Shown: positions 21,694-34,668 of the stretch, in pieces | Position numbering within the stretch: the stretch's first letter is position 1 | Layout of the letters: each line of letters opens with the position of its first letter | NCBI GenBank assembly: GCA_018873245.2 | Contig: JAEMBT020000008.1 | Span: 3,520,001 to 3,584,000 of the forward strand | DNA from: Archegozetes longisetosus | Lineage: Eukaryota; Arthropoda; Arachnida; Sarcoptiformes; Trhypochthoniidae | Length of the DNA: 64,000 nucleotides | Direction of reading: 5' to 3' | The notes under the pieces: generated by a model | The model's input: the letters and a program-made list of their open reading frames with translations, nothing else | The model's database searches: none | Told to the model about the DNA's origin: nothing | Position numbers and translations under genes: made by a program

Positions 21694-22336
21694 GTACTCT
21701 CAAAAAACTCTTTCGAAAGATAAGAATTAAATAACTACAAGCATTGAATCGTGTCTAAACCACATTAGACATTAATTTTATATTTGTTTTTAAGTTTTCG
21801 CTTTCATAAATTGTCATTAAGAGTAATAATGACTTATCTATAGTTAGGTACTAATTCAGAATTGGCAACTTATCTAAAATACTAAACGGGTTAAAAAATT
21901 AAATACCCATTAAATCTCTAAAAATTTGTTGGTAGGTGTGAAGCGAGATCACTGACATTTCTAAAAAAGATGGGTTCATATATAAACGTAATCTCGTTGA
22001 AAGTTTGAATATCGATCTTTGTCTAAATGACGAACAAAATCCTTGATTAATATTGATTCAACTTTTCATTAATATTAAATATTGAAATGTGAATTTGAAA
22101 ATAAGTTGATTAATAATTCAAAGACTTTATGTTTATGGTTCTGTTGCCATAGTCTCCTCACAAAAATAATTAAGAGCTCAGATTAAAGTAAAATTGAAAA
22201 GTTTTGCATTCAACTATAAGTCTTTAATGAGATATCCGGTTTGTTGAGGTACAAAAACATATTGATTGTTGTTTAAGTGGGTATTTCGTTCATAAGTAAA
22301 TTTTGAAGAATAAATGAACATTGCAATTGATCCGAA
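21694..22336 (+). promoter_or_regulatory. Duplicated 5' flank of DEG/ENaC copy B
   Basis: Counterpart of 8896-9542, nearly identical from about 21955 to the start codon. The TATA-like CATATATAAACG recurs at about 21976-21986. Upstream of about 21945 the two flanks differ by frequent substitutions and small gaps. Confidence 0.5.
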
Positions 22337-23697
22337 ATGAACAAATTGATCAAGTTCTTCAAATTGTCATTCAGCTTTACTTTTAAAGTATTTTGGTTTT
22401 TTATATTACTATATCAAGCAATTGATATGACAATAGACTATTTTGAATTTCCTTCAACTCTAAAGTTAGAAGAACTGAATGAAAGAAAATATTTCAAGTT
22501 ACCTGCAATTCAAGTTTGCACTCAACCTACGATACTTTTTGACAGAAATAGAATTTTTTTCTCACTTCAATTTGACAGAAGAGCGAAATATGTCCGAAAC
22601 TGCAAATATGAAACTGAATTTGTGTCGGAAAAGTGGAAAAGATTATTATGAATGCATCATTAACTTTAATATATATATTTTAGATTTTGATTTAGAACTA
22701 TTTGGAGAGATGAATTATCAAGAGTTGAAGAAAAGTGTCTTGAATATTACGATTGAGGCAAGAGACTTGATTCAATGTTCGGGCGAAGTTCACTCAAATA
22801 GTGCTCATGGCAATCAAATCATTGAAAATTGTGAAAAATATTCACAAGTTATTAAATCAGTTCCTGGAAGTGACTTTGGAGTTTGTTTCACTTTCTTTAG
22901 TGACAGAAATTCATTGACTAACAATTCATTTACTTTAAAGGATAACGATTTCATTAAATTTGAATTCAATTGGAAATATTTAAAAGATGTAGTGCTTGGT
23001 TTGCAAAATCATGGAAATCTAGTGTGGTTAATATATGATTCGAACACAATTATTATTCCCAGAAGAGAGAATGTTATCATACCGGAAAAGATTGGAGAGT
23101 TGAGCGAATTCGAATACTCGAGATCTTTAGTCAAACATCTTTCGTGGCCCTATCAAAGCGATTGTCAAGATTTTAACAGTGAGTTTAATTTGATTTATTT
23201 TTACTCAAGCAGTACATAACAATAAGTTTATTCTCAGTTAAAGATTCACAATCATTCGACGAATGCAGAAATGATTGTCTCACCAAAGAGTATCGTAGGA
23301 AATACAACTGCTCTCTCATTCCAGACATTGGTGTGTTTCCTTTTGAAATGAAAAAAATGAACAGGAATCCTAAATGTGATATGAGATCTAAAGAAATTAG
23401 AGCTGATAAGTGTATCATTAAATGTAGAAAACATTGCGATCAACATTATTTTGATATATCAACGAAGATTACTGGCTTTATCGACAGGAAATCTGCCTTA
23501 TTGGGTAAACAAAAACGTGTATTTATGATAAAAGCAAGGAATTTGCCTTATCTGCAATATATATTTGAACCAAAGTATTCTCTAATTATTTATGCCTCAA
23601 ATATCGGAGGATTGATAGGATTGTGGTTTGGCTTTGCTGCTGTCGATATATACAAATTAATTAAAACTCTTGTAAAAAAGATTACGGATTCTCTGTT
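22337..23697 (+). CDS. DEG/ENaC channel, copy B, module 1
   Basis: Exon 1 is 22337-23178 and exon 2 begins at 23238 after a 59-nt intron at the same position as in copy A. TM1 is FKVFWFFILLYQAIDMTIDYF; the ectodomain has CSGEVHSN, CRNDC and CIIKCRKHC; TM2 ends SNIGGLIGLWFGFA. A run of seven T at 22554-22560, against six in copy A, shifts the frame between RIF and SHFNLTEERN. Everything downstream is open. The module continues without a stop through a linker of about 70 residues into module 2. Length, about 430 residues, is shorter than the 500-700 usual for a whole subunit. It is a plasma-membrane cation channel by family; ligand and ion selectivity cannot be inferred. Confidence 0.85.
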
Positions 23698-25336
23698 GAA
23701 AAATTTATTAACAGATTATTTGTTCCTAAATCTATTAATTTTATGCAAATTTGATACAATATTTTATTTATACGAGAACCTGAAAAATATCGTCAAACAT
23801 TTAGCTGAGTATAACTGGAGATTATACCTGAATACCTTATGCACAACTTGCTTAGTGTTTCAAATTGTTTATTTAACTGAAGATTATCTGAGGTTCTCTA
23901 CAGAAACCAATATCGAAATCGTTGATGTTCTTGATAATAATGGTTATATTGATGTGAAATCTTTGCCAGCAATAACTATTTGCAACGATTATCAGAATAT
24001 TATTGATATTGTCGAATCGTATCATTCTCCTGACCAGTATCTTTACAATTATTCAAATTTTCCGATTATGAAGGAATTAAAAATGAAAGACCCACTTATG
24101 AAAAGCATTGTTGCAAATGTTTTGTACTCATTACAAAATTACTCTAAAATATATAATTTTTTGAAGATTAACCTCAACTTCGATACAATAGATCAAATGA
24201 GAAAGAATGAAAGGAAAATGAATACATTAGCAGAAAGTAATTTGGATTCATTAAAAGATGAAATCAATTTCTTTTTAGTTCATTATCGATGCAAATATGC
24301 AACTGATATAAATTGTATTCAAAGAGATGCTCATATCTCTCCAAACGAGACATGTTTCACTTTTCGTCATAAAAACAATACCACAAAAATGCATATTAAT
24401 TCTGACAAGAGTTTATTAACACTCAGTCCATCAGTTTCTAAATCAGTAAGTGGGTATGTTTTGCAATATGGATATAGTTTGAATACAAAATTGTATCTTC
24501 ATTCATCTTACTTACTGCCTTTTATCATACCTTCAGAAGTTCTCCAGTTTAATTTAGAGAATAAACATGATTATAAACAACCAACCTACAAATATCTAAT
24601 TTCTGAATATCGGATCAAAAAACTTGAATATCCATATGATACTAATTGTTATGAATATGGTATTGAATCGAGAGCTGATTGTATTAATCAATGTTATTTG
24701 GATGGTTATATCAAAGAACTCAATTGTATTCCGAAAACCGACCATATGATCACATTCAAAATTACAAGTGATTATATTTCTCCAAATGTTTCGTTTTGTG
24801 TATCGAATGATAGGAACAAAACTAAAACATTGAATGACCATCTTATAGACTCATGTTTCAAATTATGTCCCGATTCTTGTCATAAACAATATTTTAAAAT
24901 AGAATCAATTGTAAGAAGAGATACTAATCAAGAATTCAGTTTAGATTTAGATTTCAATCAAAATTATTACATAAATGTTATTTATGTGCCGAAAATGTTA
25001 TTCATTCAATATATAACAGCTGTCGTTAATTTACTGAGTTTATGGCATGGAATCAATTTTAGAATTTTGATAGATAAATTAATAGAATTGAGTAATAGTC
25101 TTGTAAGAAGACTATTTTCGTATATACATCAAAGATATCGATTCAGACTACATTTCAGCTATCATGTTATCCGATGGTTTGACTTAGATTTTGAATATTT
25201 AAAAACTGAATTTCTGAGACGAATTATTATTCCGGTTAAAAGAATAGTCTCACGATTGTTGATAAAATCAACTTTTTATAAGTATTTGGCTAATGGAATA
25301 ATTTTTATAAAAAATGATCCGAAGATAGTTCTTCAG
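23698..25336 (+). CDS. DEG/ENaC channel, copy B, module 2 (fused in frame to module 1)
   Basis: The same uninterrupted frame that ends module 1 (23333-25345 open) runs into a second module. TM1 is YLNTLCTTCLVFQIVYLTED, then SLPAITICNDY, the Cys-rich core CYEYGIESRADCINQC...CFKLCPDSCHKQYF, and TM2 MLFIQYITAVVNLLSLWHG. A 90-residue basic, hydrophobic tail follows, up to KNDPKIVLQ, where a GTATGT donor lies. With the single extra T removed, exons 1 and 2 total 2,940 nt, an exact multiple of three, so module 3 follows in phase. The pore GxS position reads GIN. Confidence 0.85.
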
Positions 25337-25593
25337 GTATGTTAATTGAATAGAAAATCACAATTTTTCAGTTATTTCACAAGTTTAGAGAAAAATAAGT
25401 TTAACAATAGAAAAGTATCTAAAGTAATTGACTTATACCAAGTTCATTTCTATAAACACGTTATTTGAGGAAATTTAGTATACATAGTATCAATTACTTT
25501 GTTATGATCAAATTGAAAATCTGTTGATCAACAACAGAACAGTTGTAACTTTTCGTTAAATATTAAGATATTTTCAAACTGCTTCTTCAACAG

Positions 25594-26879
25594 ATGACAT
25601 CATGCTTTGTTCTGACGATTTTGTTAATTAATCAACTCATCAATGTATCGATCACATACTTCAGTTTCGAAACTGTGATTAAAATTGACATAAGAAGGCA
25701 TTACGAATATTTGACGTTTCCAGCAATTACCATAGCAATACCAATCAAACAATATCTGGACAAAGATCTATATGAACACATTTTTGAGAACAAATGTTAC
25801 GACGAATTGAAGTACAATGATCTTAATAGTTTAAATAAAGTATTGGATTGCATTCGTTCAAATAATATAACTCGAAGAATATTATTAAAATATCCAACTT
25901 TTCAACAGTTTGATGAATACACAAAAATTGATTTGAACAATCATTTATTCAATTTTACATCAATTTCGAGGTCTATTAAGGGGTTAGATTTACGTGCAAC
26001 ACAAAGTCCGCTGTTTACAGAATATAAAAAAACATTTACTTTCATTATCGATGAAAAACTGAACAAACTTTATGATTCAAGTGAAATCAGAGAAAACTTT
26101 ATAACGATTTTATCTTTTCCTCAAGTTTTCGATATTCAAAATCAATATCGTATCCAATTGATGTTCAATGTTCATTCTCCACAGACACCTATATTTTTGA
26201 GTAATAATGTAAACAAAGAAACTGAAGACTATTATGCATTGAATAGTGAGAACGAAACTCTTTTGGTTCATAAAACGGTTCGATTGAATTTAGGATTTCC
26301 TTATGGAGAGTGCAATCATTACAATTCAATTGATTCTCCCTTTGATGCTATTTCTCAAAGTGATTGTTTGCGCAAATGTTCCAAAATTTATTTCGAGAAA
26401 ATGTTGAGATGTAGTCCGTTAGTAATCAATGGATTTGTCAGTGAATCGGATGAAAAGTCTAATGAATTGATTTATTGCTCTAAAAGTCTAACGATTTGTA
26501 TCATAAACTGATTTATGATAAACTAATGCTGAAAAAATGCAATAAATTGTGTCCGAAAGATTGCATTTTGATTGATTATAAAATTACAAAAAGTTTATTC
26601 GATTATAATCCATTTTTCATCAGAGACTCACCTGGACTGTCGGCAATAACAACATCCACTCAACTTTTATGGGACACAAGTGTACCAATGATTTACTACA
26701 TCGAAACACCTGTTATTTCACTGATCGAGTATTTGTGTTGTTGTGGAGGACTTTTTGGATTGTGGTTATCAAGCGATGGAAAATTGTTTCTTTACTTTAT
26801 ACCTAATCAATTTAAAAATAAATTTGATGTGTTGATGGGAACGCTCCGCAACATTAGATTCAAATTTTCAATTAAATAA
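25594..26879 (+). CDS. DEG/ENaC channel, copy B, module 3 (frameshifted)
   Basis: The exon starts MTSCFVLTILLINQL, which is already TM1, then YLTFPAITIAIP, CLRKCSKIYF, CNKLCPKDC, and TM2 SLIEYLCCCGGLFGLWLSS. An A run at 26482-26485 has four A where copy A has five, so the frame ends early at 26511 (CSKSLTICIIN). The remainder, from 26496, is open in the next frame to 26879 and matches copy A throughout. If a separate gene, it would lack any cytoplasmic N-terminus, which favours fusion to module 2 through the 25337-25593 intron. Confidence 0.85.
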
Positions 26880-27460
26880 CGAAGATTCGTGCACTATAAC
26901 TTGTTTCGTAACATTTGGCCGTGAGTTTAAAACAATTGACTTTACCGTCAAAACAATTATAATAAAAGTTACTTTTGGTTTAGATTTTAATTTTGTCTGA
27001 TTTGTTTCACGTTTTATTGATTTGACATTCACAAAGCATAAAAAAATATATTCGATGTATAACTTTAAATTTGTAATATACGACTGGGACAACACTTTTA
27101 GCAAGAGATTAGAAGCTAAAACCACAACAGGTATGAAGTTTTTGAAACTGAATTTTTGACACATTATTCTCAACAGGTTAATTTGCAGACTCAAAACTTA
27201 ATAACTCTGAATTGATTTTTTGTGTTACCTAAATTATTTGAATATTGACACAAACATCAAAATAATTCAGAATTAAAGTTAGATTGATTCCAATATTTTA
27301 ACACTTTGATTGCGAAGTAAACTTCTCTTATTCATAAACACTAATGAATAGATTGTTTTGAATATGAAAATTTTCGTTTAAATCTACGCTTTATGTGGGA
27401 AAACAACTAAAGCTATACGTCATTCAAGTTCTGTTTGTGTTGAAGACCCAAAATGTGGGA
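26880..27460. repeat. 3' flank of DEG/ENaC duplication, copy B
   Basis: Matches 14075-14160 plus 18219-18700 of copy A. The 3.9-kb element of copy A is missing here, so this is the undisrupted state of the locus. Confidence 0.7.
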
Positions 27461-29215
27461 TACGCGATATCTTTATTCAAATGCTACTAATAGTAGACTT
27501 TTTCCATTTAGCATTTTTCTAAGTTTGATACACTGCTCGTTAGTTCAATTTTTAGCAATATTCATAACTTCAGGATTTTCATTATTATTGGGGGATGAAC
27601 GCCAGATAAATTTATTTGAGAAATGCAGTTTGATTCAACCATCCCGTTTTCTGATTCCTTATTTTGTGACAATAAAAAACTTTTCTTATCCTCTGTTAAG
27701 CTGGTTTCTATTTTGTTCTCAAAATAGTACTTAATAGAACGATAGTCTCTCATATTTTTGTCATGATAGGACCCAGTTCTTATATCCGTTATTTCATATT
27801 TTGGTTTTCTAATTTATTCCATTTTCCTTATTTTCTTTCTCTAATTGTACATCAATTTTTCTCTTTCCAATTTCATAATCGAACGAAGGCCTCTGGCTAG
27901 GATCCCCATAGTAATATCACTTTTATTATGTGAAATTTTTACTCAATCTTGGATATCATCTTGTTTATGTTCATCGCTATCACTATCATCACAGACTTCC
28001 GAATCATTTCATCATCAATAACTTGGTCTTCTGAAATTTGCTCACACTTTATTTCTGCGATAGTGTTCTTATTTGTATTTTGACCTTTATTAACCTCATT
28101 ACTGTAGAACGACATGTTAGTATCCAATTCCCAGTTCAAACCCATCTTTACCAGGTGTAAGACTTAAAGTGTACAATTAATACAAATTGTATTTATAACT
28201 AATGTCTATCATCCATACTTATATTCCGTAGAATGTTTTCTGATAATTTTAATAAATATTTATTACAGTTGTTCTAATTTTATTCATTATTGAATATATT
28301 TGCCCATAATTTTACCCTCTTCACATCTAGTCCCAAACGAGTCTCCTCGGTTCAACCAACCAGACAGCAGATGGTATTACCAGATTTGTTATATCAAACC
28401 AGTTTTGGTACTGAGTGGTACCTTTACAAAGCGTTTAATAGATACTTATACTTATATCTATTCATTGAAATATGGTGCTAACGATGAGCTCGTTTGTCAG
28501 TATAACTGCAAAACATCGGAAAAAAGTATTGAAACGCGAAACGCAATGTATTTCAGTTATACTGTCAAATATTCTCATCGTAAGTCATCCATTCGATATT
28601 AACTCTAATTTACAAAATCGCAAAGTTGAATCCACTGAACAACTAGACAAACTCTAAATTTCAAGGCGAAATTTCTAAACTTTCGTAAGGCTTGTCACTC
28701 ATTTTAACGAATGTTCAGAACAACTTCTCAACTCCGGTTTTACAAAACTTGTAATATGCGTATTTAAACTTAAAGATCAAACACAATTGAATTTCCTTTC
28801 AATTACCGCCCACGAAATCAACAAAGAATTTGTAGAACAAGTTACTAGTCCTTCAAAGCTTTATGAATGCGACAATCGAATTAAAAAACTGATTGCTTCT
28901 TGAAATTGACCGAATTAATTAAAAGATTGTCTATAGTTTAGTCATTGATATCAAGCATTTGATGAGTTGTGACATTAGTGACTAAATGTTGTAAAAGTTG
29001 CCAATTTGTTAATTAAGATTTAAGTACTTGCTAAAGTGTCAAAATGATAAATAATGCAATACTAGAAGTTTTATAAATAGTTATTTATATGACTTGTTAG
29101 CTCCTCTAAATATAGTTCAACACTTTCTTGTGTGACTCAACGCTACTCAACATCAGTCTATAAGTAGTTTTCTTTGTTCTAGCACTTGTTCGTGTCATAG
29201 GTTCCAACTTTAATT
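27461..29215. other. Intergenic region with unrecognised coding-like fragments
   Basis: Minus-strand frames at 28145-27939 and 27753-27562, with an overlapping frame rich in Asp/Glu/Ser (DSEVCDDSDSDEHKQDDIQD, about 28003-27940), look like pieces of one decayed protein with an acidic N-terminus. Plus-strand frames at 28290-28602 overlap in two phases. I recognise none. The acidic stretch would suit a transposase N-terminus but that is a guess. Confidence 0.3.
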
Positions 29216-32200
29216 ATGAGAACATTTGTAATAAATCTTACTTTGATATTAATTCTCATTAATGCCTCTAATAGTGAACGGAGACGTTTGCCTCAATGGC
29301 ATATTCGAATGGCCCAACAACAGGGGTATTCAGGAGTTTCATCAACATTTTATTATCAATACTCTTTAACTTCATTTCTCTTTTCAAACACCAGACCCAA
29401 TACTTGTGCTGTCGAAGAAGTTCCTCAACTCAATAGAAAACTTTGGACTGAATGCAAATACTGGCTCAGACGAGACATTTGTGGATATCAGCCGTAATCA
29501 AATTTACTTAATTGTCCATTTGCAATTAGTTCTCTGTTAAAATAGCATTTTTCTAAACTAGAATCTTGAGATACGAGTGTTGCGAAGGCTTCACTAGAGC
29601 CGCCAATCAATTTGGTTGTCCAGAAGGTTTGACAATTTCTTTTTTATAAGAATCTTAGAATCTTTTCAAGAGAGAAAAGTTTGTCAAGTTTTATAAACTT
29701 TTCATTTTGGATTTTATTAAATGTTGGGAAATGAAGAAAAGCCTCTTCGGAATTTACTGGAAACTGCTCAAGACTTGGGTGCCTCTCAATTCGTTGAATA
29801 CGCAATAGATTCTGAGATCGAATTCGACTTGACACAATCCGAATCAGCTCTCACTGTGTTCGTACCGACTAATGAAGCTTTTCAGGTAACTAATCAGTCA
29901 AACTCAATTGTTGTACATAACCTCTCCATTCGTTAATATTGATGATAACCTAAATCTTCGGTTTATTTTTAATTTAGTTCTGTTTATTTTACTTAAATGT
30001 ATGTCACTCAATAACGAACTTGAAATAATAATAATTGACATAACATAAGCTTTGAATGACAACAAAGTTTTTAAGTTTCAAATTAACTGTAGTTTACATT
30101 AGAAAATGTTTTAACATTTTGTTATTCAAATACCATTCAGAAGATTTAGTACTCAACAAATCTATTTTCATGTTTAAAAGAATGAAATCAATGTCAAACT
30201 TAAACCTTAAATGAATTTGGCAGAGATAACTATTGAGGTTTAGAAGTACGAAGTGAAGAAAAATTTATGAGGCAGTAATGCATAGGCATAAAGTTCGCAT
30301 TACTGTAGCGCTGTTCAAATATAAAGCATAGTAAGAGATTAATTTTGGAAGCTTAACAGTCCTCGATAGCAACAAGAAAAAGGTTGTTGCTATGTCGACC
30401 TTCCTGTGATACGCATAAATTAGTGGCCGGATTCGATTGTAATCTGCCCTGACTGCTACACTGAATGTTCTATCAGTTTCTCAATATCCGATATATTATG
30501 GTCTGATGAAAAGCATCCCATGACAACGTATCACTTCTAGTTGCTATCGAAGATTACAAATTTTTTAAGTGTGTACGTATCACTACTAAAACTGAGTTCT
30601 TGTTAGTCGAATGATTATTCATATTACTACTGTAAGATAAAGTACTCATTTATCAAAATCTTATTGTGAGAGCTTTTAATAATCATTTAATTAGTTTCTA
30701 ATAGTTTTTGAGTCACATTAACGAGTTGAGCAAAACTTGTCATTAAGCCAAAATCCAATTGAGATATGTGTTCACAAAAATATGTTAAATATGTTAAACA
30801 TTGAGAATAAGTCTCAGCAACAAAAATATTTAGTTTGACATCAGCTTAAAACTAGAGTTTGACTTAATTTATCAGTGCATAAATGTTCAAATCTATAAAA
30901 ACGATTAATTCAAATCATGAATACAGCAATGCTTTATCTGCAAATTGTTGCAAACCCAAACTTTGAAAAATAGAGCACATGAGCTGAAAAGAGTGCTAAA
31001 ATGACTTATTAGATGTTAAATGCAAGTTAGATTAGGTTTGAACCAAATGCAAGAATGTGGAATATGAAACCTAGAGGAATGTTTTTGAATCTTTTCAGAG
31101 TCTACATGGGATCCCAAAACGGGTTTTTGATGCAGACATCAGATCTACTCTTCTTCATCACATAATCCCAGGACGTATTTCTACAAATGACACCAAAAAC
31201 GATCAATCGCTTCCAACATTAATAGAGGGACAAACGCTGAGAATCAATCGATACCCAAACAACATCTATAGTGTTAACTGTGTACCAATTATAAGAAAGG
31301 ATCAATTGGCAACTAACGGTATCATTCACTTAGTCGATGATGTTTTAATTCCGTCTAAGAGATGGCCACTAAAGTCAGTGCCAGAGACTCTTATCCAAGA
31401 CGGAAGGTTTAGAGAACTGTCGCGACTATTTCTTGAATCAAATTTAATACAAGATATTCAAGAAGTTCACGGCAACTCTCCCTATACTCTGTTTGCACCG
31501 TATGACGAAGCTTTTCATAAGCTGTCTCCAGATCACTTGAACAATGTTATATCTAACTCTAGTAGTACTAAAGGTTTGTTATATTAAGATATCTCATGTT
31601 TATTAGCTTGAAAATTAAAGAAAATCTAAATTCTTAGCTCTTCTCAAGCATCACATTATACCTCATACCATATGCCCACTCGCACTGACATCAGAGCACA
31701 ATATGGAAACTTTAGGGGAAGAAAATGTAAAACTTATATGTAATACGACTGGCAAATATATTAATGGTGGAAGAATTACCGGCGAATCAATACTTGCTGC
31801 AAATGGAATCATTAATGTCATCGATGATCTTCTCATTCCTGATTCAGGTTTTTCATTACTTAACCTTCAATTTTAAATTCTTTCTGATCATCATATCTAA
31901 ACTTTTTGAGTGTCGTTTACAATAGTCAGAACTTTGTACGAATTGGTCGAAATGCGCACAAAGCTCAGTTCACTCAAACAGGCTTTAGATCTGTGCCCAG
32001 ATATGATCAACTTGTTGCGAGATACGAGTCAATCACTGAGTTTATTTGCACCGAATAATGATGCCTTTGAGAAACTATCGAGCCATCAAATCGGGAATGT
32101 CTTTGATAATTGTCAGCTATTTATAAAGAGTCATATTATTCCTAATAGACTTTCAACAAAGTCGATGGCGGATAAGAAAGTGGTTGATACTCTTTCACCC

Positions 32201-32387
32201 GGTCATTCAGTCACGTGCAAAGTCACGCGAAAGGTAACTGATTCTCAATCAGATTTTGAAGTAATTCAATAATTTGACAATTTATTAATAGGGCTTTGGG
32301 ATAGATTCAGCATCTATTGAAGAACCAGATATTGGTGGAGCAAACGGTGTACTGCATATTATCGACGAAATACTAATTTTACCTTAG
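29216..32387 (+). CDS. Secreted fasciclin (FAS1) domain protein, TGFBI/periostin family
   Basis: Seven exons: 29216-29493, 29562-29626, about 29737-29885, 31099-31573, 31638-31847, 31926-32233 and 32292-32387. They give 1,581 nt, 526 residues and a stop, with all junctions in phase. Residues 1-20 form a signal peptide. A Cys-rich EMI-like region follows (NTCAVEEVPQLNRK...ECKYW...ICGYQPILRYECCEGF). Then come three FAS1 domains marked by TVFVPTNEAF, YTLFAPYDEAF and LSLFAPNNDAF, each closing with a NGIIHLVDD-type strand. Vertebrate TGFBI and periostin have four FAS1 domains, so this is one short. The family is extracellular and binds integrins or matrix. The acceptor of exon 3 is poor in pyrimidines and is the least certain boundary; intron 3 is 1.2 kb. 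Confidence 0.88.
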
Positions 32388-32601
32388 AATTAAACTCTAG
32401 AATAGTTATTAAAATGCAATTTATTTAAAAATATTAGTCTCAATGTGAGTGCTTGTAATGTGAAATTTGGTTCAATATATTCCGGGCATTGATAAAAATA
32501 TGATTATTTAATTTTAGTCAATGATATGTTAAAATATATGTTAGATTGTATTGATTGAATAGATGAGAAAATGATTAAAATTGATAGAATCATTTCTTCA
32601 T

Positions 32602-33748
32602 TTATTTGATAGAGTTTGAACTTTCAAATATAAGTTTTTTGATCTGTTTCGAGCGCGTTTTAGCAATTTTGTTACAAAATTCAAGTTCACTAATAGTGAT
32701 TTTTGTTGAGCCGGTTTTGTGTATCAGATGTATGACATCACTATCAGCATTGACAACGAAATTGATTATAGATTCAGCTAAACTTTCTTCTTCTGAACTC
32801 GGGTCACATAAGATTTTCCTATAAATTAAGGATTGAGTCGGATTATATGCATTCATAAATTGCTATTAACTTAAACCAACCCATCGATTATAGCAAAAGA
32901 GCTACCAATTGGAAAATTACAAACTTGTAGAGGTATTTGAGTTTGTTTATATATTATTTCATTTTTCTCATTAATCTCCACTAACTGTATCGAACCTTAT
33001 AATCGATAAAGTAAATCAAATTAGTCAATAACGAGACCTAAAACATGACAATCACTCACAGCATTGTAGAGCAGCTAAGATAGCAGTAAAACACGAGTCA
33101 ATTATATTTCCGTCATAATTAAGACAAATTACTTCAATATTCAAATTCCAGACGAACTGTAAATAAAACCAAAATCAATGGAAGAATCAAATCGAATTAA
33201 ATTCTAGGGTTTGTTATACCTTGCCTTCAGAAACGCATAACTTTTTGAGATCAATAACTTTGCTTTGATTTATGACAGTTTGGATTAATTGAGTCAAAAC
33301 CAAAGCATCATTATTTGTAGCACCAGAATTATACTTAGAAGAACAAAGTTCTGGCAATTCAATCGTTATTGTGATCACTCCTTCATCTGGAGTTTCGCTT
33401 TTCGGCTCAATTATATCCTCGAAAGAGAAAATTGTTCAAAATATTATAAACTGACAAAAATTGATTAAATATTGAATTATTGAGGTTCAATAATTAGACA
33501 ATTACAGGTTTAATGCCACAAATAAGTGCAGTATTTCCTAATTTAATCATTGCCGAGCCATTAGCTGATGTGATGCTACCTGTTGGTTAATTTAATCCAA
33601 TTAAAGTCAATTTTAGTCATTCAAAATAGATCGAGTATTCACTGGAAGTACGCTTTTGAGAAATTCAGGTAACAAAACTGCTTAAGTCTTATTGAATTGC
33701 TGAAAGACAAATTTTATTACTCATTAAACTTTCAATATTTGAGGCCAT
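32602..33748 (-). CDS. EXOSC8: Exosome complex subunit RRP43 (EXOSC8)
   Basis: RNase PH-fold ring subunit of the RNA exosome, non-catalytic in animals, acting in 3'-to-5' RNA processing and decay. Minus-strand exons: 33579-33506 (GSITSANGSAMIKLGNTALI, as in the GSI.TADGSALVKLGNT motif), 33417-33220 (LPELCSSKYNSG...LKKLCVSEGK), 33156-33060 (FVWNLNIEVICLNYDGNIID), 32995-32881 (LPLQVCNFPIGSSFAIID-type) and 32818-32602 (CDPSSEEESLAE to stop). Introns are 57-88 nt and all join in phase. The N-terminus is unresolved: an ATG at 33748 and LLPEFLKSVLPVNTRS in the next exon fit, but I could not find a clean splice to 33579. It lies tail-to-tail with the fasciclin gene and head-to-head with TUT4/7. Confidence 0.85.
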
Positions 33749-34668
33749 TATCTGATCAAAACTTGTTCCCAAAATCACTCAAAAGTTTGTTCTATTTGTT
33801 TAGAACAAAATGATTCCTAAAAAGTGAAAATAAATTAGGCTCCCATTGCTTGTAAACTTTGGTATATTTGACGATAAAAGTTGACAAGCTAATCCATAAC
33901 CAGCATTGATTACTCAGCATTCCAGCAAAATTGATACTTTAAGAGTCCTTAGTTAATCGTATTTCTCAAAAACATACTACTTATAAATTCTTGAGATAAT
34001 AAAGTTTTTCTTAAAAAGTAAACTCGAGTTTTGATAATTGATAAGTTACTTATCAATACTCCTCTAATAAACTTAAAAGTAAGAAACCGACTAACAAAAT
34101 GTGACTTTAATTTTAAAAAAACTTATCAATAGTTGAAAAATACCGCAATTCAATAAAGTTGAGCGAAACTCATCAAATTTTCTGCCATCAGTTCTGATGT
34201 CTTGATTCTAGTGATTGAAGTGAGTCAAATTAATAGTTTGAAAGCAAATAGTTGTTAATAATTACCAAAAATTCTTGAATGTATTGAAACGGTTGTAATA
34301 ACCTATTAATTGATTAAACTTTATTAACAAATAGTTTCAGCGATTATTTTAATTGATGTAAACATACTTCACTTCTTCTGACATTGTTTTACCCGAAACT
34401 CAAATCAAAACTTAAGATTAAAGTGAATCTCAGATGAAGATAGAAGATCAAAACCTGAAAACTTGAAACATGTGATTTTTGAAAACAAACTTTTAATTCA
34501 ATCACGCTCCCTGAGTGATTTTCCACAAAAAATTACAACTTTTATCCATTCAATATAATATAGACTCAGTACAAAAATATAATAAAATTTTGTAGATCTT
34601 ATTGACTGTTTTGAAGTTGATATATAAAGGCTGTGTTACCCCTAATTTTTTACCCATTGAGAGGTACT
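33749..34668. other. Intergenic region, no gene seen
   Basis: The part upstream of EXOSC8 probably holds its promoter. I see no coding region and no clear core-promoter element. Confidence 0.35.

Noticed and set aside
22554..22560. Programmed ribosomal frameshift at the T7 run in channel copy B
   Set aside because: Copy A has T6 and is instead broken 30 bp downstream, so no shared slippery site exists. A simple one-base difference explains both.
24596..24841. Conserved 81-codon minus-strand frame identical in both channel copies
   Set aside because: It is the antisense shadow of the converted coding tract, and identity comes from gene conversion rather than from selection on that frame.
25594..26879. 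Module 3 as an independent channel gene
   Set aside because: It would begin inside TM1 with no cytoplasmic N-terminus, and the preceding bases form a good splice acceptor in both copies. Not excluded, but less likely than fusion.
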